DNA of 64,000 bases from Paraflavitalea soli (GCF_003555545.1 NZ_CP032157.1:252546-316545), one strand, 5' to 3'; positions 1-9,508 are shown, counted from the first letter of the stretch. Program-made: numbers and translations. Notes: a model not told the origin generated them from the letters alone.

Positions 1-1345
1 ACTGAAGCAGGTCTACCACGGAAAAGGAAAAATTAATATGGGTATGGGGTAATTCGTAAGCTACACTGTTGTGCCCGGTATGACCATAATAGCCGCCCAT
101 ACTTTCTTCTCCGATCACCAGGGAGGAGCCTTCATCGCTGCGTACCATACTGGCAAACAGGGAAGCGGCAGAGGCTACTGCCGGACCAATCAATAAATAG
201 ATCCTGCCTTTGAAAGCCAGGCTGTCGGGCTGCCAGAAAGGATTGAAATCAGGGTTTTGGTAATACCTTCCCTGGCGCAACTGGTTATGCTCTTCCAGGA
301 AGTTCTCTTCTATATCAGTAATATCCGTGCTGTCATCTGTATAGAAATATTGACGATAGGGCACCTTTTGAAAGAGGGTAAAGGCTTGCTTGTTCTCTTT
401 AAAAGGATGATCGGTGAGGTAGGAATAAGTAAGCAGGTCATTGGGGTCGGAGCCACCGCCATTTTTGCGGATATCCACTACCAGGTGCCTGATCTTTTTT
501 TCTTTCAACGTGGCAAAAGATTGTTGCAGGAACTGTTTATAAGCTGCATGTTTTGGGGAGGTGGCATTGCCCAGGGAAAAAGTATTGACGGTTAAAATGG
601 CTGCCTGCAGGCTGTCGATCAATTGAAAGGTATAGCGGTTGTCGAGTAAGGTGTCGAGGTAGAGGGAATGTCTTTTTTTGCGCAGTATCTGGTAGTCGCG
701 GTAAGTAACTGCGGGAAGGGTAGTGCTGGCCGTTTGTTGGGAAGGGAAAGGTTTGTATACTACGTGGAATTGTTGCACGGGACCAAATTCATACCGGTAA
801 AACAGTGAAAAGGATGATCCAATACCCAGTAGTTTACCGGTGGTGTTCAAACCATCGGTGGTGTAATATTTATACAGACGTGGTAAAATGGATGGCAGGG
901 GCAGGCCATTGATGGATACGATCTCTGCGCCGGCAGGTATTTGCTGGCCGTCGATATTGACCAGGAGTTTATTGTTGACAACACTTACAGGGTAAGGGAA
1001 AAAAGCTGGTCGGGTGACCATGCTATCGAGGTATGACTGGGGTAAGGACACATCATCATGCAGGCTGCCGATATAGGAAAGGATGGTGCTTACATACCGG
1101 TAAAAGTCCAGCAGGGTAGTGCCGGGGCGGATCTGCTGCCGGTAATGATCGAAAAGGCTGTCTACCTGCTTTTTTGTATGGTATTTATAGAGGCCGGCAT
1201 GGGCTTTTTCCAGGATATGGCGGTACAGGTCAAGATCGGCCAATAAGGCTGTTTTGCCTGGGCCCTTCTTTTGAGTCCCTGATTGGGCAATAACAGATAC
1301 GTACAGACCGAGGCAGATAAGGATGGCTATAGCTTTCGGATGCAT
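1..1345 (-). CDS. S41-type (tail-specific-protease-like) peptidase, partial at window edge
   Basis: Read on the minus strand from ATG at 1345; the frame stays open to base 1, so the C-terminus lies outside the window and 448 residues are visible. The N-terminus is a signal peptide (MHPKAIAILICLGLYVSVIAQ). The middle carries a PDZ-like stretch (IVSINGLPLP) and the S41-typical segment HLVVDIRKNGGGSDPNDLL. Near residue 390 the sequence GPAVASAASLFASMV matches the region of the family that holds the nucleophilic Ser. An exported serine peptidase or peptidase-like protein is inferred; the substrate is unknown. The catalytic Lys cannot be assigned securely. No operon partner is visible. Confidence 0.8.
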   Translation of the reverse strand, partial: MHPKAIAILICLGLYVSVIAQSGTQKKGPGKTALLADLDLYRHILEKAHAGLYKYHTKKQVDSLFDHYRQQIRPGTTLLDFYRYVSTILSYIGSLHDDVSLPQSYLDSMVTRPAFFPYPVSVVNNKLLVNIDGQQIPAGAEIVSINGLPLPSILPRLYKYYTTDGLNTTGKLLGIGSSFSLFYRYEFGPVQQFHVVYKPFPSQQTASTTLPAVTYRDYQILRKKRHSLYLDTLLDNRYTFQLIDSLQAAILTVNTFSLGNATSPKHAAYKQFLQQSFATLKEKKIRHLVVDIRKNGGGSDPNDLLTYSYLTDHPFKENKQAFTLFQKVPYRQYFYTDDSTDITDIEENFLEEHNQLRQGRYYQNPDFNPFWQPDSLAFKGRIYLLIGPAVASAASLFASMVRSDEGSSLVIGEESMGGYYGHTGHNSVAYELPHTHINFSFSVVDLLQ

Positions 1346-1493
1346 CCTCAAAAATACAATTACGTTAAATAAATTGATCACCACTGGTGGAGAATAATTC
1401 CCGGCCCGGGCAGAAGGAACTGTTTAGGGTAAGTCTATAAGATAGCTCTTTGCCTTCTGGCAACAGTGAAGGTGGTGACCAATAAATACGGGG

Positions 1494-2156
1494 TTAATTC
1501 TTCTTTCTGCGAAACCGCTTCAACTGTATACAGAGCTGTATGGTATTGTTCCTGGCGTTGCCCAGCAGTATACGGGCTTTTTCTTCAGCAGCAATTTCAG
1601 TAAGTCCATGATAGTAGCGTATTCCCAATTGTAATAACCTGCTTTGCAACACCACCCCTCCAATGGGACCGTAATCGAATCCGTGGAGGTCATGCCGGTC
1701 AAAGGCCCCATATCCAACGGCAAAAGTACCCTGGAAATCAAAACTGCCACCCAACTTCACAGCTCCGTAAGCGCCTCCTTCCACTACCAGCCACCGGGTA
1801 ACGCGCAAGCCTGCTACCAGTGGGAGATCGAGGTAATTGATCTGATAACGCACATTGCCGCTGAAGATATTGGCTGCATTATAATCGATCCTGCCTCCTT
1901 TCATGGAAAAAGCGATCTCAGGTTTAAGGTATAGCTCGGGAGATAATGGTATGGTTGGCGCCAGTCCGATACTCAGTCCTACCCGTGGTACACTGCTGCC
2001 ATTTGCCTGGTTGCTGAAAAAGCTGATGCCGGTACCTACCTTCAAAATAGAAGTTTTGCGACGCTGCGCCTGTGCATGGTCAACAAGCAGGCATCCTGAT
2101 ACACTCCACAGTATAAAGCTGATGATATGGTTACTTAAATAAGGCCTTGCTTTCAT
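1494..2156 (-). CDS. outer-membrane beta-barrel protein (PorT-like)
   Basis: 220 residues. A hydrophobic N-terminal segment (about residues 8-30, ending HAQAQ) looks like a signal peptide. The rest alternates short amphipathic strands rich in Gly and aromatic residues (for example LPLVAGLRVTRWLVVEGGAYG), as in the small eight-stranded barrel families of Bacteroidota. The C-terminus is basic (KRFRRKKN). The role is unknown, and the PorT-like label rests on overall pattern rather than a diagnostic motif. It lies upstream of the S41-type gene on the same strand with about 150 bp between them, and the sterol-desaturase gene precedes it by 43 bp. Confidence 0.65.
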   Translation of the reverse strand: MKARPYLSNHIISFILWSVSGCLLVDHAQAQRRKTSILKVGTGISFFSNQANGSSVPRVGLSIGLAPTIPLSPELYLKPEIAFSMKGGRIDYNAANIFSGNVRYQINYLDLPLVAGLRVTRWLVVEGGAYGAVKLGGSFDFQGTFAVGYGAFDRHDLHGFDYGPIGGVVLQSRLLQLGIRYYHGLTEIAAEEKARILLGNARNNTIQLCIQLKRFRRKKN

Positions 2157-2199
2157 AATTGATCGATTTGTTCTTGTATAGTTTACTGTTTGTTTTTAA

Positions 2200-2967
2200 T
2201 TAACCTTTGTATTTCATCTTTCCTTTGAACAGGTCTATGAACCCATGAAAGATCAATACAAATGGATTGTGGCTTACAAAGCCAGTGGTAATACCATATC
2301 TCACTTTTTCTGTTTCTGGTTGATAGGTGCCGAACAGCCGGTCCCAGATCATGAATACGCCCCCGAAATTCTTATCAATGTAGAGGGGGTTGGCGCCATG
2401 ATGCACCCGGTGTGCGGAAGGGGTGTCGATGATCCCTTCCAATGGACCGAGCTTTCCCACGGCCTCGGTGTGCATGAAAAACTGGTACAGGAGATTTAAC
2501 CCCACAGATAAGGCGATCATCAGCGGAGGAAACCCCAGCAGGGCAACGGGTACATAGAAAAACGGGGTAACGATAGCCGTAAACCAATTGAGCCTGTAGG
2601 AGGTAGTGAGGTTCATCCACAGGCTGGAGTGGTGAACGAGGTGAAAAGCCCAAAGTGGTTTCCAAACATGTGAAGCCCGGTGGAACCAATAGTAGATAAG
2701 ATCGGTCACTACAAAAGTGACCAGGAATAATAAAATGCCGGGTTCAAAATCGAAAACCCGGTAGCGATAGACCCAACCGAGTATACTTAGCTGCATGCCT
2801 GCAAAGAGGAACTTGGACAATTGAAAACCAGCCATGATCCCCAGGTTGGTAAGCGTTTCTTTCACCTGGTACACTTTCTTGTCATGCCGCCAGCTCCATA
2901 TCATCTCTGCGATGATAAGCAGGAGCAGCAAGCCTGCTGCCCATGCTTTATAACTTATACCTGCCAT
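2200..2967 (-). CDS. sterol desaturase / fatty acid hydroxylase family membrane protein
   Basis: 255 residues with several membrane segments. The three His clusters of the di-iron hydroxylase superfamily are present: HRASH (96-100), HLVHH (109-113) and HRVHH (186-190), with a further HTE at about 166. This arrangement supports O2-dependent hydroxylation or desaturation of a lipid at the inner membrane. The lipid substrate (sterol-like, hopanoid or fatty acid) cannot be told from the sequence. It is 12 bp from the next upstream gene on the same strand, so co-transcription is possible. Confidence 0.85.
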   Translation of the reverse strand: MAGISYKAWAAGLLLLLIIAEMIWSWRHDKKVYQVKETLTNLGIMAGFQLSKFLFAGMQLSILGWVYRYRVFDFEPGILLFLVTFVVTDLIYYWFHRASHVWKPLWAFHLVHHSSLWMNLTTSYRLNWFTAIVTPFFYVPVALLGFPPLMIALSVGLNLLYQFFMHTEAVGKLGPLEGIIDTPSAHRVHHGANPLYIDKNFGGVFMIWDRLFGTYQPETEKVRYGITTGFVSHNPFVLIFHGFIDLFKGKMKYKG

Positions 2968-2979
2968 ATTGGATATTAT

Positions 2980-3291
2980 TTAATAGATGACCACTTTTTT
3001 TCGTACCAGCACTGTTGATGGTGCAGGTGTTATGACCCGGGTTGAACGTACAACAACAGGTGCAGGCCGTACAACCAAGGCAGCGGGCTTCACAACTACC
3101 ACTGCCGGGTTGACTGCCACTGCCCCAGGAGCAACGATCACGCCTGGTAGTGGCGCCACCCTAACTACCCTAACGGGTGGGCGTACGACCACTACCCGGC
3201 GGACGGGCGGTTTAACAACGACTACCTGGGCTTTTACTTCTGCGGCGAGGATACTACCTGCCAACGCAAGGGGAACAAATAATTTCTTCAT
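2980..3291 (-). CDS. small secreted Val/Pro-rich low-complexity protein
   Basis: 103 residues from ATG at 3291 (MKKLFVPLALAGSILAAEVKA gives a clear signal peptide). The mature part is almost entirely Val, Pro, Arg and Ala in short repeats such as VVVKPPVRR, VVVRPPVR and VVVRPAP. A longer in-frame start at 3459 exists but would overlap the DUF4249 gene and lose the signal peptide, so 3291 is preferred. No catalytic domain is visible. A surface or periplasmic structural peptide is possible, but no function can be assigned. Confidence 0.65.
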   Translation of the reverse strand: MKKLFVPLALAGSILAAEVKAQVVVVKPPVRRVVVVRPPVRVVRVAPLPGVIVAPGAVAVNPAVVVVKPAALVVRPAPVVVRSTRVITPAPSTVLVRKKVVIY

Positions 3292-3391
3292 GACTATATT
3301 GTTTTGATGTTTGATAATGATTGGACCGATCAGTGGTTCGATGTATTGGTTATTGCCTATGAAAGGCACAGAACAGGGGATGGACCGCCCG

Positions 3392-4195
3392 TTAACGGAC
3401 CTGTATCCACATAGTGTCTGCCGCATGCACGCCGGTAAAGATGCCCAACCCATTCTCAATATTACCAGGTGGCGCTACCAGGTTGGTGGAGTTATTGCTG
3501 TTGTCTTCATACAGGGCGGCATATTCAGGCTGAATGCGATACAGCAGCACTGCATGCCTGCCATAATAAGAAAAACGTCCCAGTGACAATTGCTGCTCGT
3601 CGCTACGAAGCGGGGGGACCCTGAAAATGGGAGCGGGCTTTTCAATAATATTGCCACCGATATTGAAAGTGATGGGGGTGGGGTTGATTTCCATATTCCT
3701 CACTACCATGAGGTGGTATGCCTTGTCAGGATTTTCCCAGGTGTACCGGACGGGATCCGGGAGTTGCATACCCGGGCCTATCTGTGGCACCACGATCTCA
3801 GTGGCGGAAAAGGTGACTGTTCCCGGGGCGGGCGGGATCTCTGTGGTAGCTGATATCTCCTTACCATTATAAGAGAAAGATAGCCGGTATGCTCCGCCTG
3901 CGATAACGGGCAATGATAGGGACCCGTACCGGCCGGCATTTGTTTCTGTCAATGTATAAGTCTGTCCTTCATGGGTGATCTGTACCATCAATCCGGTGAT
4001 GGGAATGAGTGTACCGGTGCTTCCGTATAAGATCTCTTCGGAAATGGTGATGGAAGCGTTTTGTCCGGGCGCCAGGTAACCTTCCACCACCGGCAAGGGG
4101 GCGGGGCGTACATTATTTTCCTTTGTACACGAAAAAGAGGCGGTCATCAGTAATGCTGTAAAGAGGATGACCTGATATGGGCGATGCTTTAGCAT
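3392..4195 (-). CDS. DUF4249 family lipoprotein
   Basis: 267 residues with a lipoprotein signal (FTALLMTASFSC, lipobox Cys near residue 23). The body matches the DUF4249 pattern (VVEGYLAPGQNASITIS, Tyr-rich Ig-like strands, IFTGVHAADTMWIQ at the end). DUF4249 proteins of Bacteroidota are normally encoded beside a TonB-dependent receptor. Here the receptor gene ends 11 bp upstream on the same strand, so the two form an operon. By analogy the lipoprotein may be a surface partner that captures ligand, but the ligand is unknown. Confidence 0.85.
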   Translation of the reverse strand: MLKHRPYQVILFTALLMTASFSCTKENNVRPAPLPVVEGYLAPGQNASITISEEILYGSTGTLIPITGLMVQITHEGQTYTLTETNAGRYGSLSLPVIAGGAYRLSFSYNGKEISATTEIPPAPGTVTFSATEIVVPQIGPGMQLPDPVRYTWENPDKAYHLMVVRNMEINPTPITFNIGGNIIEKPAPIFRVPPLRSDEQQLSLGRFSYYGRHAVLLYRIQPEYAALYEDNSNNSTNLVAPPGNIENGLGIFTGVHAADTMWIQVR

Positions 4196-4206
4196 AAGAA
4201 TGTTTA

Positions 4207-6588
4207 TTATTTCAATTTTATACTCAGGGAAAGATTGGGCGTGAAGCCGAGGTAGTTCACATCGGTTTCCACGATCTCGTTTTCGATGATATCAAATTTT
4301 TTATACCAGGTATTCACCTGGTCATAGAGATTGAAGAATGATAGTCCAAGGGCTCCGTTGAACTTACCGGAACGCCCGAAGTTGAAGGTCACTGCGGCGT
4401 CTAACCGGTGGTAATCAGGAAGTCTCAAGGCATTCTTGGCCGATACATTGAGGTAGGTTTGTTTGGTCCCGTCCAGTAATGTGACCTGGTAGCCACCTGT
4501 AGGCGCTGTATATGGCTTACCGGTCATGTACATCCAGGAAAGGGACAGATCGAACCGGCCCAGCCGGTAATTGTGTACCATCTTGAACTCGTTCCGGATA
4601 TCGTTGGAAGCAAAGAACTGGTCTGGTCCGTAAATGGCATAATCGTTGGTGACTTCTGCGAGGGTGTATCCGATCCAGCCATTATACTTTCCTTTTTTCT
4701 TTTGCAATAAAAAGTCTATCCCTTTTGCCTTGCCGGTCCCTTCATAGAAGAAGTCGGCATAGTCGCCCGTTCCGCCCATCGGTTGGAAACGCAAGGTGTA
4801 CTCAGACAATCCTTTCATGTTTTTGACATAAGCTTCCATATCCACCAGGAATAGCTGATCTTCCCAGCTGATGCCGGCGGAATATTGCTGTGATACACTC
4901 ACAGGTATACGGTCATCATCCGCCAACAGCCAGAAATCGCGGCTGCCATTCAGCAGGTCTTCCCGGATCACCCGCTTGGCGAATTGGTAGTATTGGCCGG
5001 CAGAGCCTTTCAGCTTCACCTGTTCCGTGAGTTGGTAATCTCCGTGTAACCGCGGTTCCAAATACCATTTTCCGGTGGGAGAGAAGTAGGTGGTCCTGAT
5101 GCCGGGCACGAGGTGAAACCGGTGGTCATCCAGGCTCCACGCATCTTGCAGGTATAAAGAGGTTGTATGTCCCTGTGCCTGGCGGTTGATCAACTTAAGC
5201 GTATCGTTACGGGAATAGTCATAACTAATGTCCTGGTAATTGTATTGAATACCAGATCCCAACTGGTGCATCGGTGTGATGGACCATGTCCAGTCGGTCC
5301 TTGCGGCATAGTCATACAATTGATTATCCTCGATGGCCCCACTCTGGAACTTACGTTCTATACCCAGTGAATCAGTAATGCTGCTGCGAAGGGTATTGGT
5401 ACGCTCACTGAAATAATTAGAATAGCTTACGAGTGTGTTGCTGTAGAGCTTTGTATTCCATTGTTTGCTCCACTTCAGGCTCGTGCCTGTATTGCCCCAA
5501 CTGGCGACATCGGTGGTATTGGCAAAGAAGGAGGATAACCTGTTGCCCAGCCGGGAACCGCCACCGGCCTGCGTACTGTTGTCCATATCGTCCTTGCCAT
5601 GATATACACTCCAACTGAAAACATCCTTGCTATCTGTGCGGTAGGTGAGTTTCACATTGAGGTCATCGAAGTGCGATTTTACATCCGACTGACCACGAAA
5701 CCGTTCTCCAACACCTTGTGTGCGGTTGGTATGCTCATTGTCAATAGTTGCCTGGTCTTTCAGTTTGTCATAAAAGGAGGTTTCAAAACTGCGCCGGTAA
5801 GCAACGAGGGCCGACATCTTTTTTCCCAGGGGCGTTTCCACAAATCCATTTACGCTCAGGAACCCAAGGTCTATCCCGGCATTGAAAGCATTTTTATTGC
5901 CTTCCTTGCCGGTGATGTCCATTAAAGCCGAAAGGCGTCCTCCATATTTTGCATCAAATCCACCCTTGAATAATTGAACATCTTTGATGGCGTTGGCATT
6001 GAATGCACTGAAGAAACCAAAAAGATGGTCTACGTTGTACACCGTAAATCCATCGAATAGTACCAGGTTCTGATCTGGCGTGCCTCCCCGTACATACAGT
6101 CCTGCAGATTGCTCATTGCCCGCACTTATCCCAGGCATTAGCTGGAATGCGCGGAAGATGTCTTTTTCACCCAGGGAAGGTAATGTAGCGATCAGTTTTG
6201 GGTCCATACGGATCATACCGGTTTGCTGGTTCAGTTTGAAACGCTCCGGCGATACGCTGCTTACTACTACTGAATCCAGTTGCCTGTCATTGGCAGCCAG
6301 TTGGATGCGGAGGTTATTCAACAGTTGGCCAGGCTGGATGTGATGATCCAATGTTTGGTAGCCAATGCAGGAGAACCGGAGCAGTAATGGATCGGGAAAC
6401 TGCCCACTGAGCATAAAATACCCGTCAACATTACTGCTGCTGCTCAGCCTGCTGCCCGGCACCGAAACGGTTACAGCAGGCAGGGGTTCTCCGGTAGCTT
6501 TATCCGTAATGCGCCCTGATACCTGTTGTAACTGTGCCTGGGCGCAGATCGCCACTGTGCAGAAAATGATGATCAGTCTAAACTTCAT
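4207..6588 (-). CDS. TonB-dependent receptor with N-terminal carboxypeptidase-regulatory-like domain
   Basis: 793 residues from ATG at 6588 (MKFRLIIIFCTVAICAQAQ, a signal peptide; an in-frame start 17 codons earlier gives no signal). Domains in order: a CarboxypepD-regulatory-like beta sandwich (about 20-105, VSGRITDKATGEPLPAVTV), a plug domain (about 115-225, with YVRGGTPDQNLVLFDGFTVY) and a 22-strand-type barrel ending NLSLSIKLK. It should move a large ligand across the outer membrane using TonB energy. Its operon partner is the DUF4249 lipoprotein. The divergent neighbour is a LytS/LytTR pair that probably controls it. Confidence 0.92.
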   Translation of the reverse strand: MKFRLIIIFCTVAICAQAQLQQVSGRITDKATGEPLPAVTVSVPGSRLSSSSNVDGYFMLSGQFPDPLLLRFSCIGYQTLDHHIQPGQLLNNLRIQLAANDRQLDSVVVSSVSPERFKLNQQTGMIRMDPKLIATLPSLGEKDIFRAFQLMPGISAGNEQSAGLYVRGGTPDQNLVLFDGFTVYNVDHLFGFFSAFNANAIKDVQLFKGGFDAKYGGRLSALMDITGKEGNKNAFNAGIDLGFLSVNGFVETPLGKKMSALVAYRRSFETSFYDKLKDQATIDNEHTNRTQGVGERFRGQSDVKSHFDDLNVKLTYRTDSKDVFSWSVYHGKDDMDNSTQAGGGSRLGNRLSSFFANTTDVASWGNTGTSLKWSKQWNTKLYSNTLVSYSNYFSERTNTLRSSITDSLGIERKFQSGAIEDNQLYDYAARTDWTWSITPMHQLGSGIQYNYQDISYDYSRNDTLKLINRQAQGHTTSLYLQDAWSLDDHRFHLVPGIRTTYFSPTGKWYLEPRLHGDYQLTEQVKLKGSAGQYYQFAKRVIREDLLNGSRDFWLLADDDRIPVSVSQQYSAGISWEDQLFLVDMEAYVKNMKGLSEYTLRFQPMGGTGDYADFFYEGTGKAKGIDFLLQKKKGKYNGWIGYTLAEVTNDYAIYGPDQFFASNDIRNEFKMVHNYRLGRFDLSLSWMYMTGKPYTAPTGGYQVTLLDGTKQTYLNVSAKNALRLPDYHRLDAAVTFNFGRSGKFNGALGLSFFNLYDQVNTWYKKFDIIENEIVETDVNYLGFTPNLSLSIKLK

Positions 6589-6613
6589 ACATGCGTTAAT
6601 TTTATTGAAGCGC

Positions 6614-6621
6614 CAAAAGTA
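6614..6621 (-). promoter_or_regulatory. candidate -7 promoter element of the TonB receptor/DUF4249 operon
   Basis: On the minus strand this reads TACTTTTG, a full match to the Bacteroidota TAnnTTTG consensus, 25 bp before the chosen ATG. A TTTTG lies about 15 bp further upstream. Promoter activity is inferred. Confidence 0.5.
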
Positions 6622-6693
6622 TCGGCAGTGGTTTGACAAAACAGGTGAAATCGATATGGAAGAGACAAATTGAAAGATGAAAAGACCAGGCCC

Positions 6694-6724
6694 TTGTCAG
6701 CTTTACCGGCGATTTTGTCAGCTT
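6694..6724 (+). promoter_or_regulatory. direct repeat with LytTR-operator geometry
   Basis: TTGTCAGCTT occurs at 6694-6703 and again at 6715-6724, an exact 10-base direct repeat with a 21-bp period. LytTR-family regulators are known to bind pairs of roughly 9-bp direct repeats about two helical turns apart. The element lies between the divergent TonB-receptor and LytS/LytTR genes. An inverted pair (GGCCCTT / AAGGGCC) surrounds it. Confidence 0.45.
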
Positions 6725-6773
6725 CATGGTGATAAGGGCCCTGTACGGTAAGCCTGTTTGATACCTTTATAGT

Positions 6774-7766
6774 ATGAAGAAGTTTTATCCGTTCACCGGG
6801 TTTATGATCTCGTTGTTCATAGCGCTGCTGGGCTATGTATTGCGATTGGGCCGGGAAGAGATGGGGGCTTCATTGGCGGCGCCAATTGCTTCGTTTGTCA
6901 ATGCCTACCTGAGCTGGTGGCTGATACAATATGTGATCAGGTGGAACTGGCCGGAAAACTATGGCTGGAAGGCGGTGATCGCTATTGCGGGATGTATGCT
7001 TATTTCAGTCCTGCTTTTTACGCTCAACAACCGTATTACGGGTTTGCGCGACCGGCTTGAATTGATCTCCCGGGGAAGACAGCTGATCAATTTTCTTTTA
7101 TTGGGCAGAGGGCTCGTGATAGGTGGATTCCTTTATTACATTGCCTATTTGTTGCGCATGTCGGCGCAGATCCAGCAATCGAGGCTGGAGAATGAACAAT
7201 TGAAAAAGGAAAATCTACAGGCCAGGCTGAGCCTTTTACAGGAGCAGGTGAGCCCGCATTTCCTGTTCAATTCGCTGGGCACCCTGCGGAGTATGGTGCA
7301 GGAGAAAGCACCGCGTGAGTTTATTCAACGGTTGTCGGAAGTATACCGGTATTTGTTGAGCAACCGCATGGCCGATCTGGTAGAGCTACGGGCCGAACTG
7401 GATTTTACAGCGGCATACCTGCATATCCTGCAAGAGCGTTTTGAAGCAGCTATAGTTACAGAGATCCATGTGGAGGATGGCCTGTATACCAGAAAGCTGC
7501 CAACTGCCACCCTTCAATTGCTTATTGAAAATGCCGTGAAGCATAATGTAGTAACTACGGAGGATCCGTTGAATATTTACATATATACAGTAGAAAATAA
7601 ATGGTTGATGGTGAGTAATTCCCTGCAACGGCGAAACAAGTTAAGTGATAGCCTGGGCACTGGCCTCAGTAATATCCAGGAACGATACCGGTTGCTGGCC
7701 GGGCTTGACATCAGGATAAGCGAAACGGGTAAACTTTTCACAGTAGGCGTTCCCTTATTAATATAA
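6774..7766 (+). CDS. LytS-type sensor histidine kinase
   Basis: 330 residues. The N-terminal half has four membrane helices (about 7-24, 35-53, 66-84 and 105-127), then a coiled-coil linker (130-158). The His_kinase box SPHFLFNSL (160-168) carries the phospho-accepting His162, followed by a short ATPase domain (IENAVKHN, GTGLSNIQERY). This is the LytS/YpdA-like architecture. The stop codon overlaps the next gene's start in TAATG, so kinase and LytTR regulator are translationally coupled. The divergent TonB-receptor/DUF4249 operon is the likely target. Confidence 0.9.
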   Translation: MKKFYPFTGFMISLFIALLGYVLRLGREEMGASLAAPIASFVNAYLSWWLIQYVIRWNWPENYGWKAVIAIAGCMLISVLLFTLNNRITGLRDRLELISRGRQLINFLLLGRGLVIGGFLYYIAYLLRMSAQIQQSRLENEQLKKENLQARLSLLQEQVSPHFLFNSLGTLRSMVQEKAPREFIQRLSEVYRYLLSNRMADLVELRAELDFTAAYLHILQERFEAAIVTEIHVEDGLYTRKLPTATLQLLIENAVKHNVVTTEDPLNIYIYTVENKWLMVSNSLQRRNKLSDSLGTGLSNIQERYRLLAGLDIRISETGKLFTVGVPLLI

Positions 7767-8536
7767 TGGATCTGAATATACTGATCATAGAAGATGAGCC
7801 AAAAACAGCCAAGGAATTGAAAAATATGATCGAAGGGCTGGATGACAAACTGGTGGTTGGCAATATTTTGCCGTCTATCAAATCGGCGGTCAACTGGCTT
7901 GAGCATAATCCTTCCCCCCAGCTGATCTTCTCTGATATACAACTGGCGGATGGACTCAGTTTCGAAATATTCCGACGGGTGGCAGTGTCATGCCCGGTGA
8001 TCTTTTGTACGGCTTTTGATACTTATGCCATACAGGCTTTTGGCACTTATGGTATTGACTACCTGTTAAAGCCTGTGGATGAGGAGAAGTTGGCCGGAAG
8101 CCTACGCAAATACGAACAGATGAAACTGATAATGGGCACAAAGAACGGGGTTGATTATAGGCGGCTGGAGACTGTATTGTCGGGATTGCAGCCTACGTAT
8201 AAGAGTGGTTTGCTGGTATTCAAAAATGAAAAGATCATTCCTTTGAAAACCGTTGATATTGCTTTTGTTTATTCCGCTGCTGGCATTGTAAAGGTTTCAA
8301 CCAAAAACAATCAAACCTACCTTCTTACGGAAGTGTTGGATGAATTAGAGCCACAGCTGGATCCCTACCAGTTCTTCAGGGCCAACCGGCAGTTCCTTAT
8401 TAATCGTGATGTGATGGTAATGGCGGAACACTTTTTTAATCGCCGGCTTGTCCTGAAACTGGATAGGGAAACCCCGGAAAATATAATTGTCAGCAAAATG
8501 AAGGCCCCGGAGCTTATAGCCTGGATGCAGCGTTGA
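7766..8536 (+). CDS. LytTR-family response regulator
   Basis: 256 residues. A receiver domain (1-120) carries the acidic pair E10/D11, phospho-acceptor Asp57 in FSDIQL and the conserved Lys in YLLKPVD. It is followed by a LytTR DNA-binding domain (about 150-256; the family signature FFRANRQFLINRD is present). It overlaps the kinase gene by one base and is its cognate partner. A direct repeat with the right spacing for LytTR binding lies in the intergenic region before the kinase gene. Confidence 0.92.
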   Translation: MDLNILIIEDEPKTAKELKNMIEGLDDKLVVGNILPSIKSAVNWLEHNPSPQLIFSDIQLADGLSFEIFRRVAVSCPVIFCTAFDTYAIQAFGTYGIDYLLKPVDEEKLAGSLRKYEQMKLIMGTKNGVDYRRLETVLSGLQPTYKSGLLVFKNEKIIPLKTVDIAFVYSAAGIVKVSTKNNQTYLLTEVLDELEPQLDPYQFFRANRQFLINRDVMVMAEHFFNRRLVLKLDRETPENIIVSKMKAPELIAWMQR

Positions 8537-8574
8537 GCTATCCTCTGGTACCGTGGAACAACTAATGGAAGGTG

Positions 8575-9408
8575 TTAGAACTGGTATTTATATTCAACCT
8601 TGCCGATCAAGACCTTCGTTTTGGAGTAGCAGGCATCGAGTACTTTCAATCCCTTTGCATCGTAACTATAGTGCCATTTCTGGTAATCTCCGGTACCTTC
8701 TACGGTCACGAGCATGGAGGATAAGCGGTCCTGGTCGTCGTACTCAAATATATAATCGGGCAGGAGTCTTTTAGCGCGGTTGTTGTAGCGTACGATATCG
8801 GTTAAGCGGTCTTTGTCATCATAGTAATAATAAACCGTGGGCAATGGCTGGCCCTGGCGCAGGCTTTTTTCTTCGCCAGGATTTCCTTTTTCATCGGGCA
8901 GGATGGTAATATGGGTAGTATCGCTGTTGTTCTTTATTTTCTCCATGCGTACGGGTTTGCCACTGGCATCATAAAACCATAAGTGTTGTTCCTTACTGAT
9001 ATAATTGCCTGGTGAAAAGGAGAGGCTTACAATATTGGTGATGCGGTTATTGGCATCGTAGGTATAATTGATCTCTGTTTTATTGCCTTCTGCTGTATCG
9101 GTGGTTTTGATCAATTGGCCGGCGGTATTAAAAGTGGCAGTATTGACGGAGGTGCCGGCCAGGGTAGTGGTCGTTTCAGTAACGATCTCCGTAAAATTAT
9201 TCTTTACATTTTGTTCACATTTGAAGCCTTCAATAGGTTGGTTATTGCCATCCAGGCTGTTAAAGCGTACTGATCTTACCTTTTGCTGCAGCCAAACTCC
9301 TCTTTTCTTCATCTGTTCGCGGGTAACTACCAGGTCATTGTAATAATGCTGACCTTGCGCGGACATGACAAAGCTGCCAATAAGCAGGATTAAAATCGTT
9401 GTTTTCAT
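8575..9408 (-). CDS. secreted YD-repeat-like hypothetical protein
   Basis: 277 residues from ATG at 9408 (MKTTILILLIGSFVMSAQGQ, signal peptide; a start 16 codons earlier is less likely). The mature part contains Tyr-Asp repeat-like units such as INYTYDANNRITNIV, YYYYDDKDRLTDIVRY and FEYDDQDRLSSMLV, as in RHS/YD-repeat proteins. It lacks the long repeat array and toxin tip of true RHS proteins. An exported carbohydrate- or envelope-associated role is possible, but no function can be assigned. Confidence 0.6.
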   Translation of the reverse strand: MKTTILILLIGSFVMSAQGQHYYNDLVVTREQMKKRGVWLQQKVRSVRFNSLDGNNQPIEGFKCEQNVKNNFTEIVTETTTTLAGTSVNTATFNTAGQLIKTTDTAEGNKTEINYTYDANNRITNIVSLSFSPGNYISKEQHLWFYDASGKPVRMEKIKNNSDTTHITILPDEKGNPGEEKSLRQGQPLPTVYYYYDDKDRLTDIVRYNNRAKRLLPDYIFEYDDQDRLSSMLVTVEGTGDYQKWHYSYDAKGLKVLDACYSKTKVLIGKVEYKYQF

Positions 9409-9508
9409 GCTGCTGCTAACGAACAAATGCTTGTTTTCCATATAGCGGATATCCAAATTTTTCTGTAAAATACTGTCTTTCCTTATTTTTAAGCAAAATT
9501 AACACCCG

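Noticed and set aside
2987-3307. Thr-rich plus-strand frame opposite the Val/Pro-rich secreted protein
   Set aside because: It is the antisense shadow of the repeated VVVKPP codons of the real gene.
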